A stretch of DNA of 64,000 nucleotides from contig NZ_CP046176.1 of the NCBI RefSeq assembly GCF_013009555.1, forward strand, positions 1,147,501 through 1,211,500, given 5' to 3'. A program made the translations under genes and the position numbers. Positions 44,764 through 54,218 of this stretch are shown here, piece by piece (within the stretch, counting starts at the first letter, position 1; each line of letters starts with the position of its first letter). Below the pieces are notes generated by a model that was not told where the DNA came from, did not search any database, and saw only the letters and a program-made list of their open reading frames with translations. This stretch comes from Phocaeicola dorei. GTDB lineage: Bacteria; Bacteroidota; Bacteroidia; Bacteroidales; Bacteroidaceae.

Positions 44764-46950
44764 TTATTCCACAATGGTCATTTCATCTACCAAGTGTTTC
44801 GCTCCTGCAAACTTATCAATAATAAATAAGGTATAGCGGATATCCACACAGGCTGCACGTTGTAACTGGGGATTATAAGCAATGTCACCGGTCAGTCCTT
44901 CGTAGTTGCGGTCAAAGCCGGTACCGATCAATTCTCCTTTATTATTGAAAACGGGGGAACCGGAATTACCTCCTGTATTATCTGTTCCTGTAACAAAACA
45001 GAGGGGCATTTCACCATTCTTCATGGCATAGCGTCCGAAGTCTTTCTTGTTATACAGGTCCTTTAGTTTGGCCGGAACCACGAATTCGTAGTTGTTCGGA
45101 TCCTCTTTTTCCATCACTCCTTTCAGCGTGGTGTAATAGTTGTATTCTACACCGTCTTTGGGGCTGTATGAACCTACTTTACCGTAAGTGAGACGTAACG
45201 TGGAGTTGGCATCCGGATAAATAGGAGTACCTTCATGCTGTTTCAGCTTCATCATGCCCTCCACCCAAGTTTTATGGGCCAGATTATAAGCGTCGGTTTC
45301 AGCTTTCATGGCTGCATCGGTATCTGCATAACCTTGGTCTACTGATTTGGCATATTGCACCATCAGGTCATTTTCCAATGTCTTGGCATCCGGTTTTGCC
45401 ACAAAGCTGTTGAAGGCCTCACGGCTTCGGAAGATGGATGTATCAAAACAAGCATCGACAAAGGCGTCAATGTTTCCTTTAAATTCTTTGTCTATTACTT
45501 TAAAGATACTGATGCGCTGTCCGGCCGGAATTAATTCTGCGTAAGTTTTCAGCAAAGCTTTGGAAACTTTGCGGTCTACTTCGGGATTATAATCTTTATT
45601 GAAAAATTTATCAGCCTGTTTGCTCAGTTTGCTTAATGCATGATCCAGCGGGCTGATTTCTTTAGTGGCGTGAGGTACTTTATATCCTTCTTTCAATGCT
45701 TGCAGGACTTTATCTGTAGAAGGAATTTTATAGAATTCCGTTCCCAGTTTGCAAACTTCATAAATGGCTTGCTGATGATATACGGCATCATGGCGTTTGC
45801 TCACGATTTCCCGGATAGCGTCGAAGGCTTTCTGATAGGCGTCTGTACCCATTTCACGTCCATAAGCCAGAAGCTTTTCCTGTTGTTTCTTTTTAGTATC
45901 AAGTACTTTCAGGTGAACCAGCCCTTCGTTCATACCGATGGCATTTTTCCAGTAGTTGGCTGATGAAGCGTATTTACTGGCGTACTGGATGCGTACTTTA
46001 TCACTTTTCAGCATTTCTTCCAGCAGATTATTCAAACGTACGGTGCGGATGGTCTTACGCATGAAGTTGGTAGTCTGCATACGTTCTTCCACTTCGTCCG
46101 AAATCATGTATCGCCAGTTGCGTCCGGGGAATCCCATTACGAAAGTGAAGTCTCCCTCTTTGATTCCTCCCAGGTTGATGGTCAGATGTTTTTTCACCTT
46201 CAAAGGTACATTGCTTTCGTTATAGTCAGCCGGTTTACCGTCGGGTGTTGCATAAATGCGGAACATGGAGAAATCGCCACAGTGACGGGGCCACATCCAG
46301 TTATCGGTGTCAGCTCCGAACTTTCCGATGGAAGAAGGAGGAGCGCCTACCATGCGGACATCTTTATAGATGGTCTTTACAAACAAGTAATAGCGGTTGG
46401 CTCCGTAGAAAGGCTTTAGTTCCAAAGCGGTGAACGGAGTGATTTCTATCTTTTCTTGTTCGGCAAAACGTTTGGCTACTTTGCTCAGATAGGAGGGGGA
46501 CAGGTAGTTCAGTCCTTCTGGGTCCTCATCTTTGGCCAGTTGTTTCTTTACGTAAGGAGTGACGTCCAGAATTTTGTCTATGAAGGTGACAGTCAGCCCC
46601 TTGCAGGGAAGTTCTTCTTTGCGGCTCATAGCCCAGAAGCCGTCAGTCAGATAGTCGTGTTCTACTGAACTGTGTTGTTGGATATAGCTGTAACCGCAAT
46701 GATGATTGGTCAGCACAAGACCTTCAGCAGAAATGATTTCACCGGTACAACCGCCTCCGAAATGCACTACAGCATCTTTCAGACTGATGCTGTCCGGACA
46801 ATATACTTTATCAATGCTGATATCCAGTCCCATATCATACATGGTGGCCGCATTCTGTTCTTTCAGATCAGTCAGCATCCACATCCCCTCGTCGGCATGG
46901 CCGGCAAGGGTTGTGAGGGTAAATAGCAAGAGTAATAGTGTCTTTTTCAT
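44764..46950 (-). CDS. dpp11: S46 dipeptidyl-peptidase, predicted acidic-residue specific (DPP11 type)
   Basis: Periplasmic serine exopeptidase releasing dipeptides from peptide N-termini, 728 aa. Signal peptide (KKTLLLLLFTLTTLAGHA) and mature start DEGMWMLTDL are typical. The triad is visible: His in [10 protein letters not shown], Asp in [20 protein letters not shown] and Ser663 in [10 protein letters not shown]. The specificity position 18 residues after that Ser is Arg (GTGFDRNYEG), as in Porphyromonas DPP11, which prefers Asp/Glu at P1. Its ATG shares one base with the stop codon of the upstream S46 gene, so they form an operon. Confidence 0.93.
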   Translation of the reverse strand: MKKTLLLLLFTLTTLAGHADEGMWMLTDLKEQNAATMYDMGLDISIDKVYCPDSISLKDAVVHFGGGCTGEIISAEGLVLTNHHCGYSYIQQHSSVEHDYLTDGFWAMSRKEELPCKGLTVTFIDKILDVTPYVKKQLAKDEDPEGLNYLSPSYLSKVAKRFAEQEKIEITPFTALELKPFYGANRYYLFVKTIYKDVRMVGAPPSSIGKFGADTDNWMWPRHCGDFSMFRIYATPDGKPADYNESNVPLKVKKHLTINLGGIKEGDFTFVMGFPGRNWRYMISDEVEERMQTTNFMRKTIRTVRLNNLLEEMLKSDKVRIQYASKYASSANYWKNAIGMNEGLVHLKVLDTKKKQQEKLLAYGREMGTDAYQKAFDAIREIVSKRHDAVYHQQAIYEVCKLGTEFYKIPSTDKVLQALKEGYKVPHATKEISPLDHALSKLSKQADKFFNKDYNPEVDRKVSKALLKTYAELIPAGQRISIFKVIDKEFKGNIDAFVDACFDTSIFRSREAFNSFVAKPDAKTLENDLMVQYAKSVDQGYADTDAAMKAETDAYNLAHKTWVEGMMKLKQHEGTPIYPDANSTLRLTYGKVGSYSPKDGVEYNYYTTLKGVMEKEDPNNYEFVVPAKLKDLYNKKDFGRYAMKNGEMPLCFVTGTDNTGGNSGSPVFNNKGELIGTGFDRNYEGLTGDIAYNPQLQRAACVDIRYTLFIIDKFAGAKHLVDEMTIVE

Positions 46951-49115
46951 TATTCAACAATAGTCATTTCGTCAATCAGGTGTTTGCATCCGCCCAGTTT
47001 GTCGATGATGAATAATACATAACGTATGTCCACTGCGATACAACGCTGCAGATTGTTGTCGAAATTAATGTCACCACTCAGTGATTCCCAGTTACCGTCA
47101 AAAGCAGCACCGATGAGCTCGCCGTTACCATTGATGACAGGAGAACCTGAATTACCGCCGGTAATATCATTGGTAGTCAGGAAGCAAGCAGGCATATCAC
47201 CGTTAGGTAATGCATAACGTCCGAAATCTTTTGCTTCATACAATTCCTTCAGTTTGGCGGGAACAACAAATTCCGGATTGGTCGGATCTTCTTTTTCCAT
47301 GACACCTTTCAGTGTGGTGTAGTATTTATAATGTACTCCGTCTTTAGGGTTATATGACTTCACATTACCGTATGTCAGGCGGATAGTGAAATTTGCATCC
47401 GGGGCTTTGGGTTCCGGTGAATACATTTCACACAGGCCGCGTACATAAGTTTTATGTAATAAGTCCATGCCTTTCATAGATTCGGTCAGTTCGTTTCCCA
47501 GCTTGTTCATCAAGTCATATTTAGCCCGTACATATGCTGTCATCGGATCTTTTTCTATGGCTTTCACGGTAGGTTTCTTGATGAATTTATTGAAATTCGC
47601 TTCGTTGGAGAAGATGGAATTGTCATAACAATGGTCTACGTATGCATCATAATTCCCTTTGAAATCCTTCTGGATGGTGGTGTAGAAGGCAGGTAAGGCA
47701 TCGGCAGGAACCATTTCGGCATACAGGGGCAACAGAGCTTTGGCCACTTTGCGGTCTACTTCATGATCGTAGTCCTTGTTATGTACATCGGCATATACTT
47801 TTTTCAGCGTTTCAATATTTTTATTAATCGCTTCTTTATCTTTATTTTTGATTGCTTCTTTCAGCTTGTCCAGAATCAGATAAGGAGTGCCGAATTCTAT
47901 ACCTCCTTGAAAGACTTCACGGAAACAGGTGTAGTTATAAAGAATAGGATTACTCTTTTCGATGGCGGCATCAATTTCGCTGACTACTTTTTCATAATCG
48001 GTGTTGCCTTTGGCTTTAGCAAATGCTGCGAACTTGGCTTCCTGTCCTGCTTTTGTTTCCAATACCTTATTGTCGATAATGGCTTTATTCATACCGATAG
48101 AGTTTTTCCAATAGTTGCTGGAACCTGCATATTTGCTGGCGTATTGGATACGTACCTTGTCACTGGCAGCCATTTCTTTCTTCAGTACATCCTGACGCAC
48201 ACCACGTATGCGGATACGGGGTTCGTTGGTGGAATGCATCCGTTGTTTCACTTCACTTTGAGTTAGATAGCGGTTGGTGCTTCCGGGGAATCCCATAATC
48301 ATGGCATAGTCACCCTCGTTAATACCTTTCAGGGAGATAGCCAGATGCTTTTTGGCTTTCAGAGGAACATTGTTTTCATTATATTCTGCCGGTTCGCCGT
48401 TGGCATCCGCATAAATGCGGAAGACGGAGAAGTCGCAAGTATGACGGGGCCACATCCAGTTGTCTGTTTCACCACCGAATTTACCGATGGCTGAAGGTGG
48501 AGCGGCAACCATGCGTACGTCGCTGTAGGTTTTCAGATAAATCAGATAGAATTTATTGCCTGCATAGAAAGGCAGAGCTTGTGCGCTGATACCTGCTTTC
48601 CCGTTCAGGTCACTGGCTTTCAGTTCCTCGTCGGCCAGTTTTTTTAGGAAGTCGTATTCAAAGGTTTCCTCTTCTTTTACTTCGCCTGATTTTACTTTAT
48701 TGTTTACTTTATCTGTGACATCAACAATGCGTTCTACAAATTTGAACTTCAATCCCGGAGTCGGCAGCTCTTCTTTGCGGCTTTTTGCCCAAAAACCATC
48801 AGTCAGATAGTCATGTTCTACCGAGCTATGTTGCTGTATCGCTCCGTAGCCACAGTGGTGGTTGGTCAGGATCAGTCCGTCCGGTGAGATGATTTCACCG
48901 GTACATCCTCCTCCGAAAATGCCTACTGCATCTTTTAATGAAACGCGGTTCGGGTTATAAATGTCGTCTGCTTCCAGCAGTAAGCCTTGTGCTTTCATGC
49001 GGTCTGCCAAATGCTGCTCTTGCATCAGTTGCAACAGCCACATACCTTCGTCTGCCTTCGACGGCAAGAATGCTACACACATCAATGCGAGCAATAAAAG
49101 TTTGAATTTTTTCAT
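46950..49115 (-). CDS. dpp7: S46 dipeptidyl-peptidase, predicted hydrophobic-residue specific (DPP7 type)
   Basis: Paralogue of the next gene, 721 aa, with signal peptide ([18 protein letters not shown]) and mature start [10 protein letters not shown]. Triad: His in [10 protein letters not shown], Asp in [20 protein letters not shown], Ser656 in [10 protein letters not shown]. The specificity residue 18 positions after the Ser is Gly ([10 protein letters not shown]), as in DPP7, which prefers hydrophobic P1 residues. The two enzymes would therefore complement each other in peptide breakdown. It is the first gene of the pair. Confidence 0.93.
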   Translation of the reverse strand: MKKFKLLLLALMCVAFLPSKADEGMWLLQLMQEQHLADRMKAQGLLLEADDIYNPNRVSLKDAVGIFGGGCTGEIISPDGLILTNHHCGYGAIQQHSSVEHDYLTDGFWAKSRKEELPTPGLKFKFVERIVDVTDKVNNKVKSGEVKEEETFEYDFLKKLADEELKASDLNGKAGISAQALPFYAGNKFYLIYLKTYSDVRMVAAPPSAIGKFGGETDNWMWPRHTCDFSVFRIYADANGEPAEYNENNVPLKAKKHLAISLKGINEGDYAMIMGFPGSTNRYLTQSEVKQRMHSTNEPRIRIRGVRQDVLKKEMAASDKVRIQYASKYAGSSNYWKNSIGMNKAIIDNKVLETKAGQEAKFAAFAKAKGNTDYEKVVSEIDAAIEKSNPILYNYTCFREVFQGGIEFGTPYLILDKLKEAIKNKDKEAINKNIETLKKVYADVHNKDYDHEVDRKVAKALLPLYAEMVPADALPAFYTTIQKDFKGNYDAYVDHCYDNSIFSNEANFNKFIKKPTVKAIEKDPMTAYVRAKYDLMNKLGNELTESMKGMDLLHKTYVRGLCEMYSPEPKAPDANFTIRLTYGNVKSYNPKDGVHYKYYTTLKGVMEKEDPTNPEFVVPAKLKELYEAKDFGRYALPNGDMPACFLTTNDITGGNSGSPVINGNGELIGAAFDGNWESLSGDINFDNNLQRCIAVDIRYVLFIIDKLGGCKHLIDEMTIVE

Positions 49116-49156
49116 GTTGTGTACTAATTGTTATTTCTTTATCCTTATATCGGTTA

Positions 49157-49164
49157 CAAAAATA
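49157..49164 (-). promoter_or_regulatory. -7 element of the S46 peptidase operon
   Basis: Minus-strand TATTTTTG matches TAnnTTTG, 41 bp upstream of ATG 49115. Confidence 0.5.
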
Positions 49165-49245
49165 GAAAAAAAGAGGGAACTTTGCACTATAAATTGCCTT
49201 CTCGGTAATAATCTTCTATTTAGTTTTAAATTTTAATAAAATGTT

Positions 49246-49275
49246 TTTGTCACTAAATTATAGATTGTACCTTTG
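49246..49275 (+). promoter_or_regulatory. Promoter of the DUF4369 lipoprotein gene
   Basis: TTTG (49246-49249) and TACCTTTG (49268-49275) separated by 18 bp; ATG follows at 49309. Confidence 0.65.
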
Positions 49276-49308
49276 TATGCGAAAAATAGTAATGGGGCGT
49301 AGATAAGC

Positions 49309-50007
49309 ATGAATAAACTTTTTTTCTCTGTGGTATCTTTATTGGCTTTTACTTCATGTGCCAGTGAGTATAAGATAGAAGGTAGTTCTTCTGTTTCTCG
49401 TCTGGATGGGAAAATGCTATTTGTAAAAGTTCCTAGTGGAGACCGGATGCTGAGTATTGATTCGGCAGAGGTGATTCATGGAATGTTCAAGATGGAAGGT
49501 ATAACCGATTCTACTTCAATGGCATCCTTGTATATGGATGATGAGAGTATCATGCCTTTTGTCATTGAAAAAGGAAAAATATCCATCAGTATCGACAATG
49601 CCCGTATTGTAGTTACCGGAACTCCGTTGAATGATCGTCTGTATGATTTTGTGGGAAAAAAGACTTCTTTGGACGACAGAGCGTACGAGCTGGAGCGTCA
49701 GGAGAGCCGTATGATTATGGATGGAAAAGCGCCGGATGAAATTCAACGTGAGATAACGAGAGAACGTGAGAAACTGGCTGCTGAAATGAATGCATTGGCT
49801 AAGGAGTTTATCCAGAAGAATTATGATAATGTATTGGGACCGGGTGTTTTCATTATGTTGTGCAGCAATTTTCCTTATCCTGTCATGACTCCCTTGATTG
49901 AGGAAATTATAGAGGAGGCTCCTGACCGATTTAAAAACAACTCCTTGGTAAAGGAGTATGTGACGGTAGCCCGTTCGAATATGGAAAAATTAAAAGCTCC
50001 CCATTAA
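49309..50007 (+). CDS. DUF4369-domain lipoprotein without thioredoxin domain
   Basis: Lipoprotein (MNKLFFSVVSLLAFTSCAS) of 232 aa. Residues about 20-105 look like the DUF4369 beta-domain found at the N-terminus of many Bacteroides TlpA-like proteins, including the gene at 4154. Residues about 110-232 are helical and charged (DEIQREITREREKLAAEMN). Unlike those homologues it lacks the C-terminal thioredoxin fold and any CxxC motif. Function unknown. It is monocistronic, with its own promoter and a terminator overlapping its stop. Confidence 0.82.
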   Translation: MNKLFFSVVSLLAFTSCASEYKIEGSSSVSRLDGKMLFVKVPSGDRMLSIDSAEVIHGMFKMEGITDSTSMASLYMDDESIMPFVIEKGKISISIDNARIVVTGTPLNDRLYDFVGKKTSLDDRAYELERQESRMIMDGKAPDEIQREITREREKLAAEMNALAKEFIQKNYDNVLGPGVFIMLCSNFPYPVMTPLIEEIIEEAPDRFKNNSLVKEYVTVARSNMEKLKAPH

Positions 50008-50023
50008 TGAGGAGCCTTTTTTA
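49996..50023 (+). terminator. Terminator overlapping the stop codon of the DUF4369 gene
   Basis: GCTCC (49996-50000) pairs with GGAGC (50011-50015), followed by a T-run (about 50017-50022). The stop codon (50005-50007) lies in the loop, so the coding end is part of the terminator. It also reaches the end of the convergent plsC gene. Confidence 0.7.
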
Positions 50024-50779
50024 TCTGTCTTGGTCTGGATTGTCTATCTTTCCTTGATATTTTTCAGGTAAGTCTTTCTCAATTTCCCTGTAAGCCTCTT
50101 CCATGGTCGCTTTGATGTTTTCCATTCCCTGGCTTTGCGGATAAATGGGCTTGTGTACGACTAATGTCATAGGATGCCAGGATATAAAACCGCCGGTACG
50201 GGGAAGAATATTAAAGGAGCCGATAATAGTGAGTGGTACTACGGGAAGTTGCAAATCATCCGCCAGTTGGAAAGCGCCTTTCTTAAAATATCCCATGTGC
50301 CCGGTAAAAGTACGTGCACCTTCGGGAAATACCACTAGAGAAGTTCCATTCTGTAGTACGTGACGGGCATGTTCTATGGTTTCTATTACTTTCTTGGGAC
50401 CGGATTTATCAACGAATATATGTCCGGCAGCTTCACAGGCTTTGCCGACGAAAGGCATTTTGCGCAGACTTTTTTTCATCATCCATTTAAAGTTTCGTCC
50501 CAGAAAACCATAAATAAGGAAGATATCGAAAGATCCTTGATGATTGGCTACAAACACGTAGGATGTTTTTTTAAGTACTTCCGGATGTCCTACTACCTTG
50601 ACAGGAATAAGTAATACATAGCAGAAAAGCTGTGACCATATCTTTCCCGGATAATATCCCCAAAAATGCGGATCGCCTATCCATGAACCAATAATGGTAA
50701 CTATTGCTGTAAGTATGGTTAATACCAGCAAAATGGGAAGTGCTATGAATAGTTGGTATAAAATATATAGTACTTTCAT
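50021..50779 (-). CDS. plsC: 1-acyl-sn-glycerol-3-phosphate acyltransferase
   Basis: Membrane-associated acyltransferase making phosphatidic acid. The catalytic HX4D motif is VANHQGSFDIFLIYG and the phosphate-binding motif is VVFPEGARTFTGHMG. Two hydrophobic segments lie at the N-terminus (about residues 6-33 and 46-60). A third motif region is PVVPLTIIGSFNILPR. Length 252 aa is normal. It has its own -7 box, located in the short gap behind the phosphoesterase gene. Confidence 0.92.
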   Translation of the reverse strand: MKVLYILYQLFIALPILLVLTILTAIVTIIGSWIGDPHFWGYYPGKIWSQLFCYVLLIPVKVVGHPEVLKKTSYVFVANHQGSFDIFLIYGFLGRNFKWMMKKSLRKMPFVGKACEAAGHIFVDKSGPKKVIETIEHARHVLQNGTSLVVFPEGARTFTGHMGYFKKGAFQLADDLQLPVVPLTIIGSFNILPRTGGFISWHPMTLVVHKPIYPQSQGMENIKATMEEAYREIEKDLPEKYQGKIDNPDQDR

Positions 50780-50799
50780 TTGTCTGAATTTTAGTTGTA

Positions 50800-50807
50800 C
50801 AAAGATA
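50800..50807 (-). promoter_or_regulatory. -7 element of the plsC promoter
   Basis: Minus-strand TATCTTTG, exact -7 match, 20 bp before ATG 50779. Confidence 0.5.
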
Positions 50808-50818
50808 GAAAAACTATT

Positions 50819-51979
50819 TTATATTTTATGTAACGTGATTACAGTAATTTCCGGCCATGCTCCAAGGCGCATAGGAAACATCAGATAGCCTAAACCGATA
50901 TTGACAAACAAGGATTGTTTTCCTTCCTGGTATAAACCGTTGTGTTCGGGATATACGAATTTGGCAGGAGAGAAGCCAAACAGGCTGAATTGCATTTCAT
51001 GGGTGTGTCCTGAAAGCATTAGCTGTACATCACTTTCCGGCAAGACTTCTCTGTGCCAATGAGTGGGGTCATGGCTCATTAATATTTTATACATTCCTTC
51101 CGTTCCTTTTAATGCTTTCTGCAGATCTCCATGATTGGGAAATGGGGGATTTCCGCTGTTCTCTACACCTGCCAAGGCTATACTGTCTCCATGATGATGT
51201 AGAATGACATGATCGTTATTGAGCATCTTCCATCCCATTGCAGCCTGTTTGGATTTCAAGCTGTTTAGATTGGCTTCTTGAGCTTCTTCTGTTTCCCATT
51301 TTATATAAGGAGAATAGTCATGGTTGCCTAAAACGGAATACACTCCGTCTTTTCCTTTTATCTGTTCTAGAATAGGGATAAATTCGTCCAATTCCGTTGC
51401 CACGTTATTGACCAAGTCACCTGTAAAAAGTACCAAGTCGGCATGTTGTGCATTAATGAGGTTTACAGCTTTCTGTAAGGCAGCACTGTTGCCGGTCCAG
51501 CTACCGGAATGGATATCAGATATTTGTACAATGCGGTAGCCGTCAAAACCGCTAGGAAGTTCATCGGAACTGATGGTTACCTCCCTGATTTGAAAATGTT
51601 GTTTTCCTTCGGTTGCTCCATATACTACATATACTAAAGAGGCTAAAGCCAATCCTCCCGCTACATATCCTCCATACAGTTTTTTGCCGGAGATGATATA
51701 TAGGAGCTTCATAAACAGGATAACAATGACGAAAAGTGCCTTGGGTACGGAGAAGCAAAGAAAAATCAATAAGAAATTGCTAAGTCGCTGCATGGAATCC
51801 GGACGTGGCTCGTGTATAGAAAAGACTAATGTCATTCCCAATAAAAGAAACAGACTGGGAAGCCAATAGGCCCAATGTGTCCATTTTTGGGAAACACGGC
51901 GTATATATGCTTTGTATATATACATATCGGGCAATATCAGTAGCACTAGAAAAAACAGAAATAATTTTATCAGCATCAT
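50819..51979 (-). CDS. Membrane-bound metallophosphoesterase
   Basis: 386 aa with three or four N-terminal membrane helices (about residues 4-20, 38-55, 70-95 and 103-120) and a calcineurin-like phosphoesterase domain. The metal-binding motifs are in order: QISDIHSGSW, LFTGDLVNNV, VLGNHDYSPY, and a later LSGHTHEMQF. This resembles the YkuE/LpxH-like group that acts at the membrane; the substrate is unknown. It lies 14 bp downstream of the MetH-activation-domain gene on the same strand and is probably the last gene of that cluster. Confidence 0.9.
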   Translation of the reverse strand: MMLIKLFLFFLVLLILPDMYIYKAYIRRVSQKWTHWAYWLPSLFLLLGMTLVFSIHEPRPDSMQRLSNFLLIFLCFSVPKALFVIVILFMKLLYIISGKKLYGGYVAGGLALASLVYVVYGATEGKQHFQIREVTISSDELPSGFDGYRIVQISDIHSGSWTGNSAALQKAVNLINAQHADLVLFTGDLVNNVATELDEFIPILEQIKGKDGVYSVLGNHDYSPYIKWETEEAQEANLNSLKSKQAAMGWKMLNNDHVILHHHGDSIALAGVENSGNPPFPNHGDLQKALKGTEGMYKILMSHDPTHWHREVLPESDVQLMLSGHTHEMQFSLFGFSPAKFVYPEHNGLYQEGKQSLFVNIGLGYLMFPMRLGAWPEITVITLHKI

Positions 51980-51993
51980 AATTTATTCGTTTT

Positions 51994-52881
51994 TTATAGA
52001 TTGGCGGCGAGAAACTTTTTAGTTTCTTCTATACTCATACCCCGGCGGGCGGCGTAATCTGCCAATTGGTCTTCACCTATTTTTCCGATGGAGAAATAGC
52101 GGGAGGCCGGATGAGCAAACATGAGTCCGCATACAGAGGCATGGGGCTTCATCATACCATTCTCGGTCAATGAAATTCCTATTTGCTTCATATCCAGCAA
52201 CTCGTCTAATAAGAAATTGATGGACTGGTCGGGTAAGGAGGGATAACCCACAGCAGGACGTATCCCTTGATATTTTTCATTATGCAGGTCTTTTACGCTT
52301 AGATTTTCATCAGGTGCATACCCCCAAAGTTTTTTGCGTACATCTTCGTGTAGCTTTTCTGCAGTAGCTTCCGCCAGCCTGTCGGATAGCGTTTGTGCTA
52401 ACATACGTTTATAGTCATCTTCTGCATAAAGTTGTTCCATCTCTGCATCTACCGTGGTGGCAAATGCTCCGATTTTATCTGTAATCCCCGAGGACAGAGG
52501 ACGTACAAAATCACTCAGACATAGAAATGGGTCATCTTTTTTCAATTTTGCGGCTTGTTGGCGCAAAAGCGGGAAACGCTTGCCATTCAGCAGTAAATCA
52601 TCTCCATCCGCATTAGCATCCATGATGTTGACCACTCCATGAGTTTGATACACTGCGTCCAGCTGGTTCAACATCCGGTTTGCCTCTTTGAAAAGCTGCA
52701 TGGCTTCACTGGCTTTCGGACGATCTTCTTCCGTAAAACTAGTGAGCCACATGGCACGGCATGAATCACACCCATGTATGTCCGCGATGGCGGCAAATTT
52801 GGGCTGGAACCCCCATGCGTGGAAAAAATAAATCCAATTAATATATTCGCTGACTTCGTGAATCTTGTAATCTACAATCAT
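51994..52881 (-). CDS. Stand-alone methionine synthase activation-domain protein
   Basis: Residues about 190-295 match the C-terminal reactivation domain of cobalamin-dependent methionine synthase (MetH). The SAM-binding segment is GIRPAVGYPSLPDQSINFLL, followed by IGISLTENGMMKPHASVCGL, FAHPASRYFSIGKIGEDQL and ADYAARRGMSIEETKKFLA. All have direct counterparts in E. coli MetH (RPAPGYP, LTES--M-P-ASVSG). The first 190 residues, helical, correspond to the helmet-like part of that domain. It presumably reactivates an inactive cob(II)alamin form of a separately encoded MetH using SAM. It overlaps the dihydroorotase gene by 4 bp. Confidence 0.88.
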   Translation of the reverse strand: MIVDYKIHEVSEYINWIYFFHAWGFQPKFAAIADIHGCDSCRAMWLTSFTEEDRPKASEAMQLFKEANRMLNQLDAVYQTHGVVNIMDANADGDDLLLNGKRFPLLRQQAAKLKKDDPFLCLSDFVRPLSSGITDKIGAFATTVDAEMEQLYAEDDYKRMLAQTLSDRLAEATAEKLHEDVRKKLWGYAPDENLSVKDLHNEKYQGIRPAVGYPSLPDQSINFLLDELLDMKQIGISLTENGMMKPHASVCGLMFAHPASRYFSIGKIGEDQLADYAARRGMSIEETKKFLAANL

Positions 52882-54218
52882 CTTTTAAATCTTAATTCTT
52901 GTCCGCGATGGCTTTCATCTACTTTGTTGTCACTGTAAACCAAGTCACCATTGACGAATGTTTTTTCTACTCGTGAATGAAATTTTTGTCCTTCCATCGG
53001 ACTCCATCCGCATTTGCTTAAAACGCAATCGGCTGTTACAGTCCATTCATGATCCGGATTTACTAGTACCAAGTCAGCTTGATAACCGGGGCGGAGGTAA
53101 CCGCGTCTTTCAATATTATATAATTCGGCCGGTGCATGGCACATTTTTTGAACCAATTGTTCCATGCTTAATACGCCTTCGCGTACTAATTCCATGATGG
53201 CGACCAATGAGAACTGTATCATCGGCATACCCGATACGGCTTTCAATGCCCCACCTTCCTTTTCTTTCAGCAAATGAGGGGCATGGTCTGTACCTATTAC
53301 ATCTATGCGGTTGGTGGATAATGCTTTGCGCAAAGCATTCCGGTCTTCTAAAGTTTTGATGGACGGATTGCACTTGATATGTCCTTTCAATGCCTCATAA
53401 TCTTTGTCATAGAAGTATAGATGTGACACGCAAGCTTCCGCAGTAATCTTTTTTTCACTCAGGGGTTTGTCTTCAAACAAATCCAGTTCTTGTGCGGTGC
53501 TGATGTGCAGGATGTGCAGGCGGGCATTGTTTTCTTTTGCCAGCCGGATGGCTAATGAGGAAGAATATACACATGCTTCCGCACTACGTATCTGTGGGTG
53601 GTATTTTATATCAGGATCTTCTCCATATTTTTCTTTGAAGGCTGTTGTATTGGCGCTGATTATAGATTGTTCCTCACAATGTGCTGCAATCAGTATCCCT
53701 GCATTGGCAAATACTTTTCTAAGTACTTCCATGCGGTCTACCAACATATTTCCCGTGCTGGCTCCCATAAATAATTTAACACCGCATACCCGGTTTTTAT
53801 CTAGTGTGGGGAGTACATCCGCATTCGTATTGGTTGCTCCGAAATAGAATGAATAGTTTACGATGCTTTTGGTTGCCGCATCCGCAAACTTGGCATTCAA
53901 AGCTTCCAAGGTTGTAGTTTGCGGAGTGGTGTTGGGCATGTCCATAAAACTGGTGACTCCACCTGCCGCCGCCGCTGTGCTTTCAGTATGTATGTCGGCT
54001 TTGTGAGTCAGTCCCGGATCACGGAAGTGTACATGATCGTCTATTACTCCCGGTATTAGATAATAGCCTTTCGCATCTATTATTTCTCCACAAGGCTGGG
54101 CGGGAACTGTTTCTTCTGCCAGCACTTCAGCTATGACTTCATTTTCAATCACTATCGAACCGTGAAAGATCTTGCCTTCATTCACAATCCGTGCATTCTT
54201 TATCCATGTACGTTTCAT
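52878..54218 (-). CDS. pyrC: Dihydroorotase
   Basis: Zinc amidohydrolase forming dihydroorotate from carbamoyl-aspartate in pyrimidine synthesis. The metal motif is VIDDHVHFRDPGLTHKADIH, a Gly-Val-Lys-Leu-Phe-Met-Gly segment (CGVKLFMGAS) carries the bridging lysine, AHCEEQSI and LHILHIST supply further His ligands, and IGTDHAPHLLKEK carries the catalytic Asp. At 446 aa it is of the longer, class I type. It lies in a tightly overlapping cluster: 4 bp with both the preceding sugar synthase and the following gene. Confidence 0.94.
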   Translation of the reverse strand: MKRTWIKNARIVNEGKIFHGSIVIENEVIAEVLAEETVPAQPCGEIIDAKGYYLIPGVIDDHVHFRDPGLTHKADIHTESTAAAAGGVTSFMDMPNTTPQTTTLEALNAKFADAATKSIVNYSFYFGATNTNADVLPTLDKNRVCGVKLFMGASTGNMLVDRMEVLRKVFANAGILIAAHCEEQSIISANTTAFKEKYGEDPDIKYHPQIRSAEACVYSSSLAIRLAKENNARLHILHISTAQELDLFEDKPLSEKKITAEACVSHLYFYDKDYEALKGHIKCNPSIKTLEDRNALRKALSTNRIDVIGTDHAPHLLKEKEGGALKAVSGMPMIQFSLVAIMELVREGVLSMEQLVQKMCHAPAELYNIERRGYLRPGYQADLVLVNPDHEWTVTADCVLSKCGWSPMEGQKFHSRVEKTFVNGDLVYSDNKVDESHRGQELRFKR

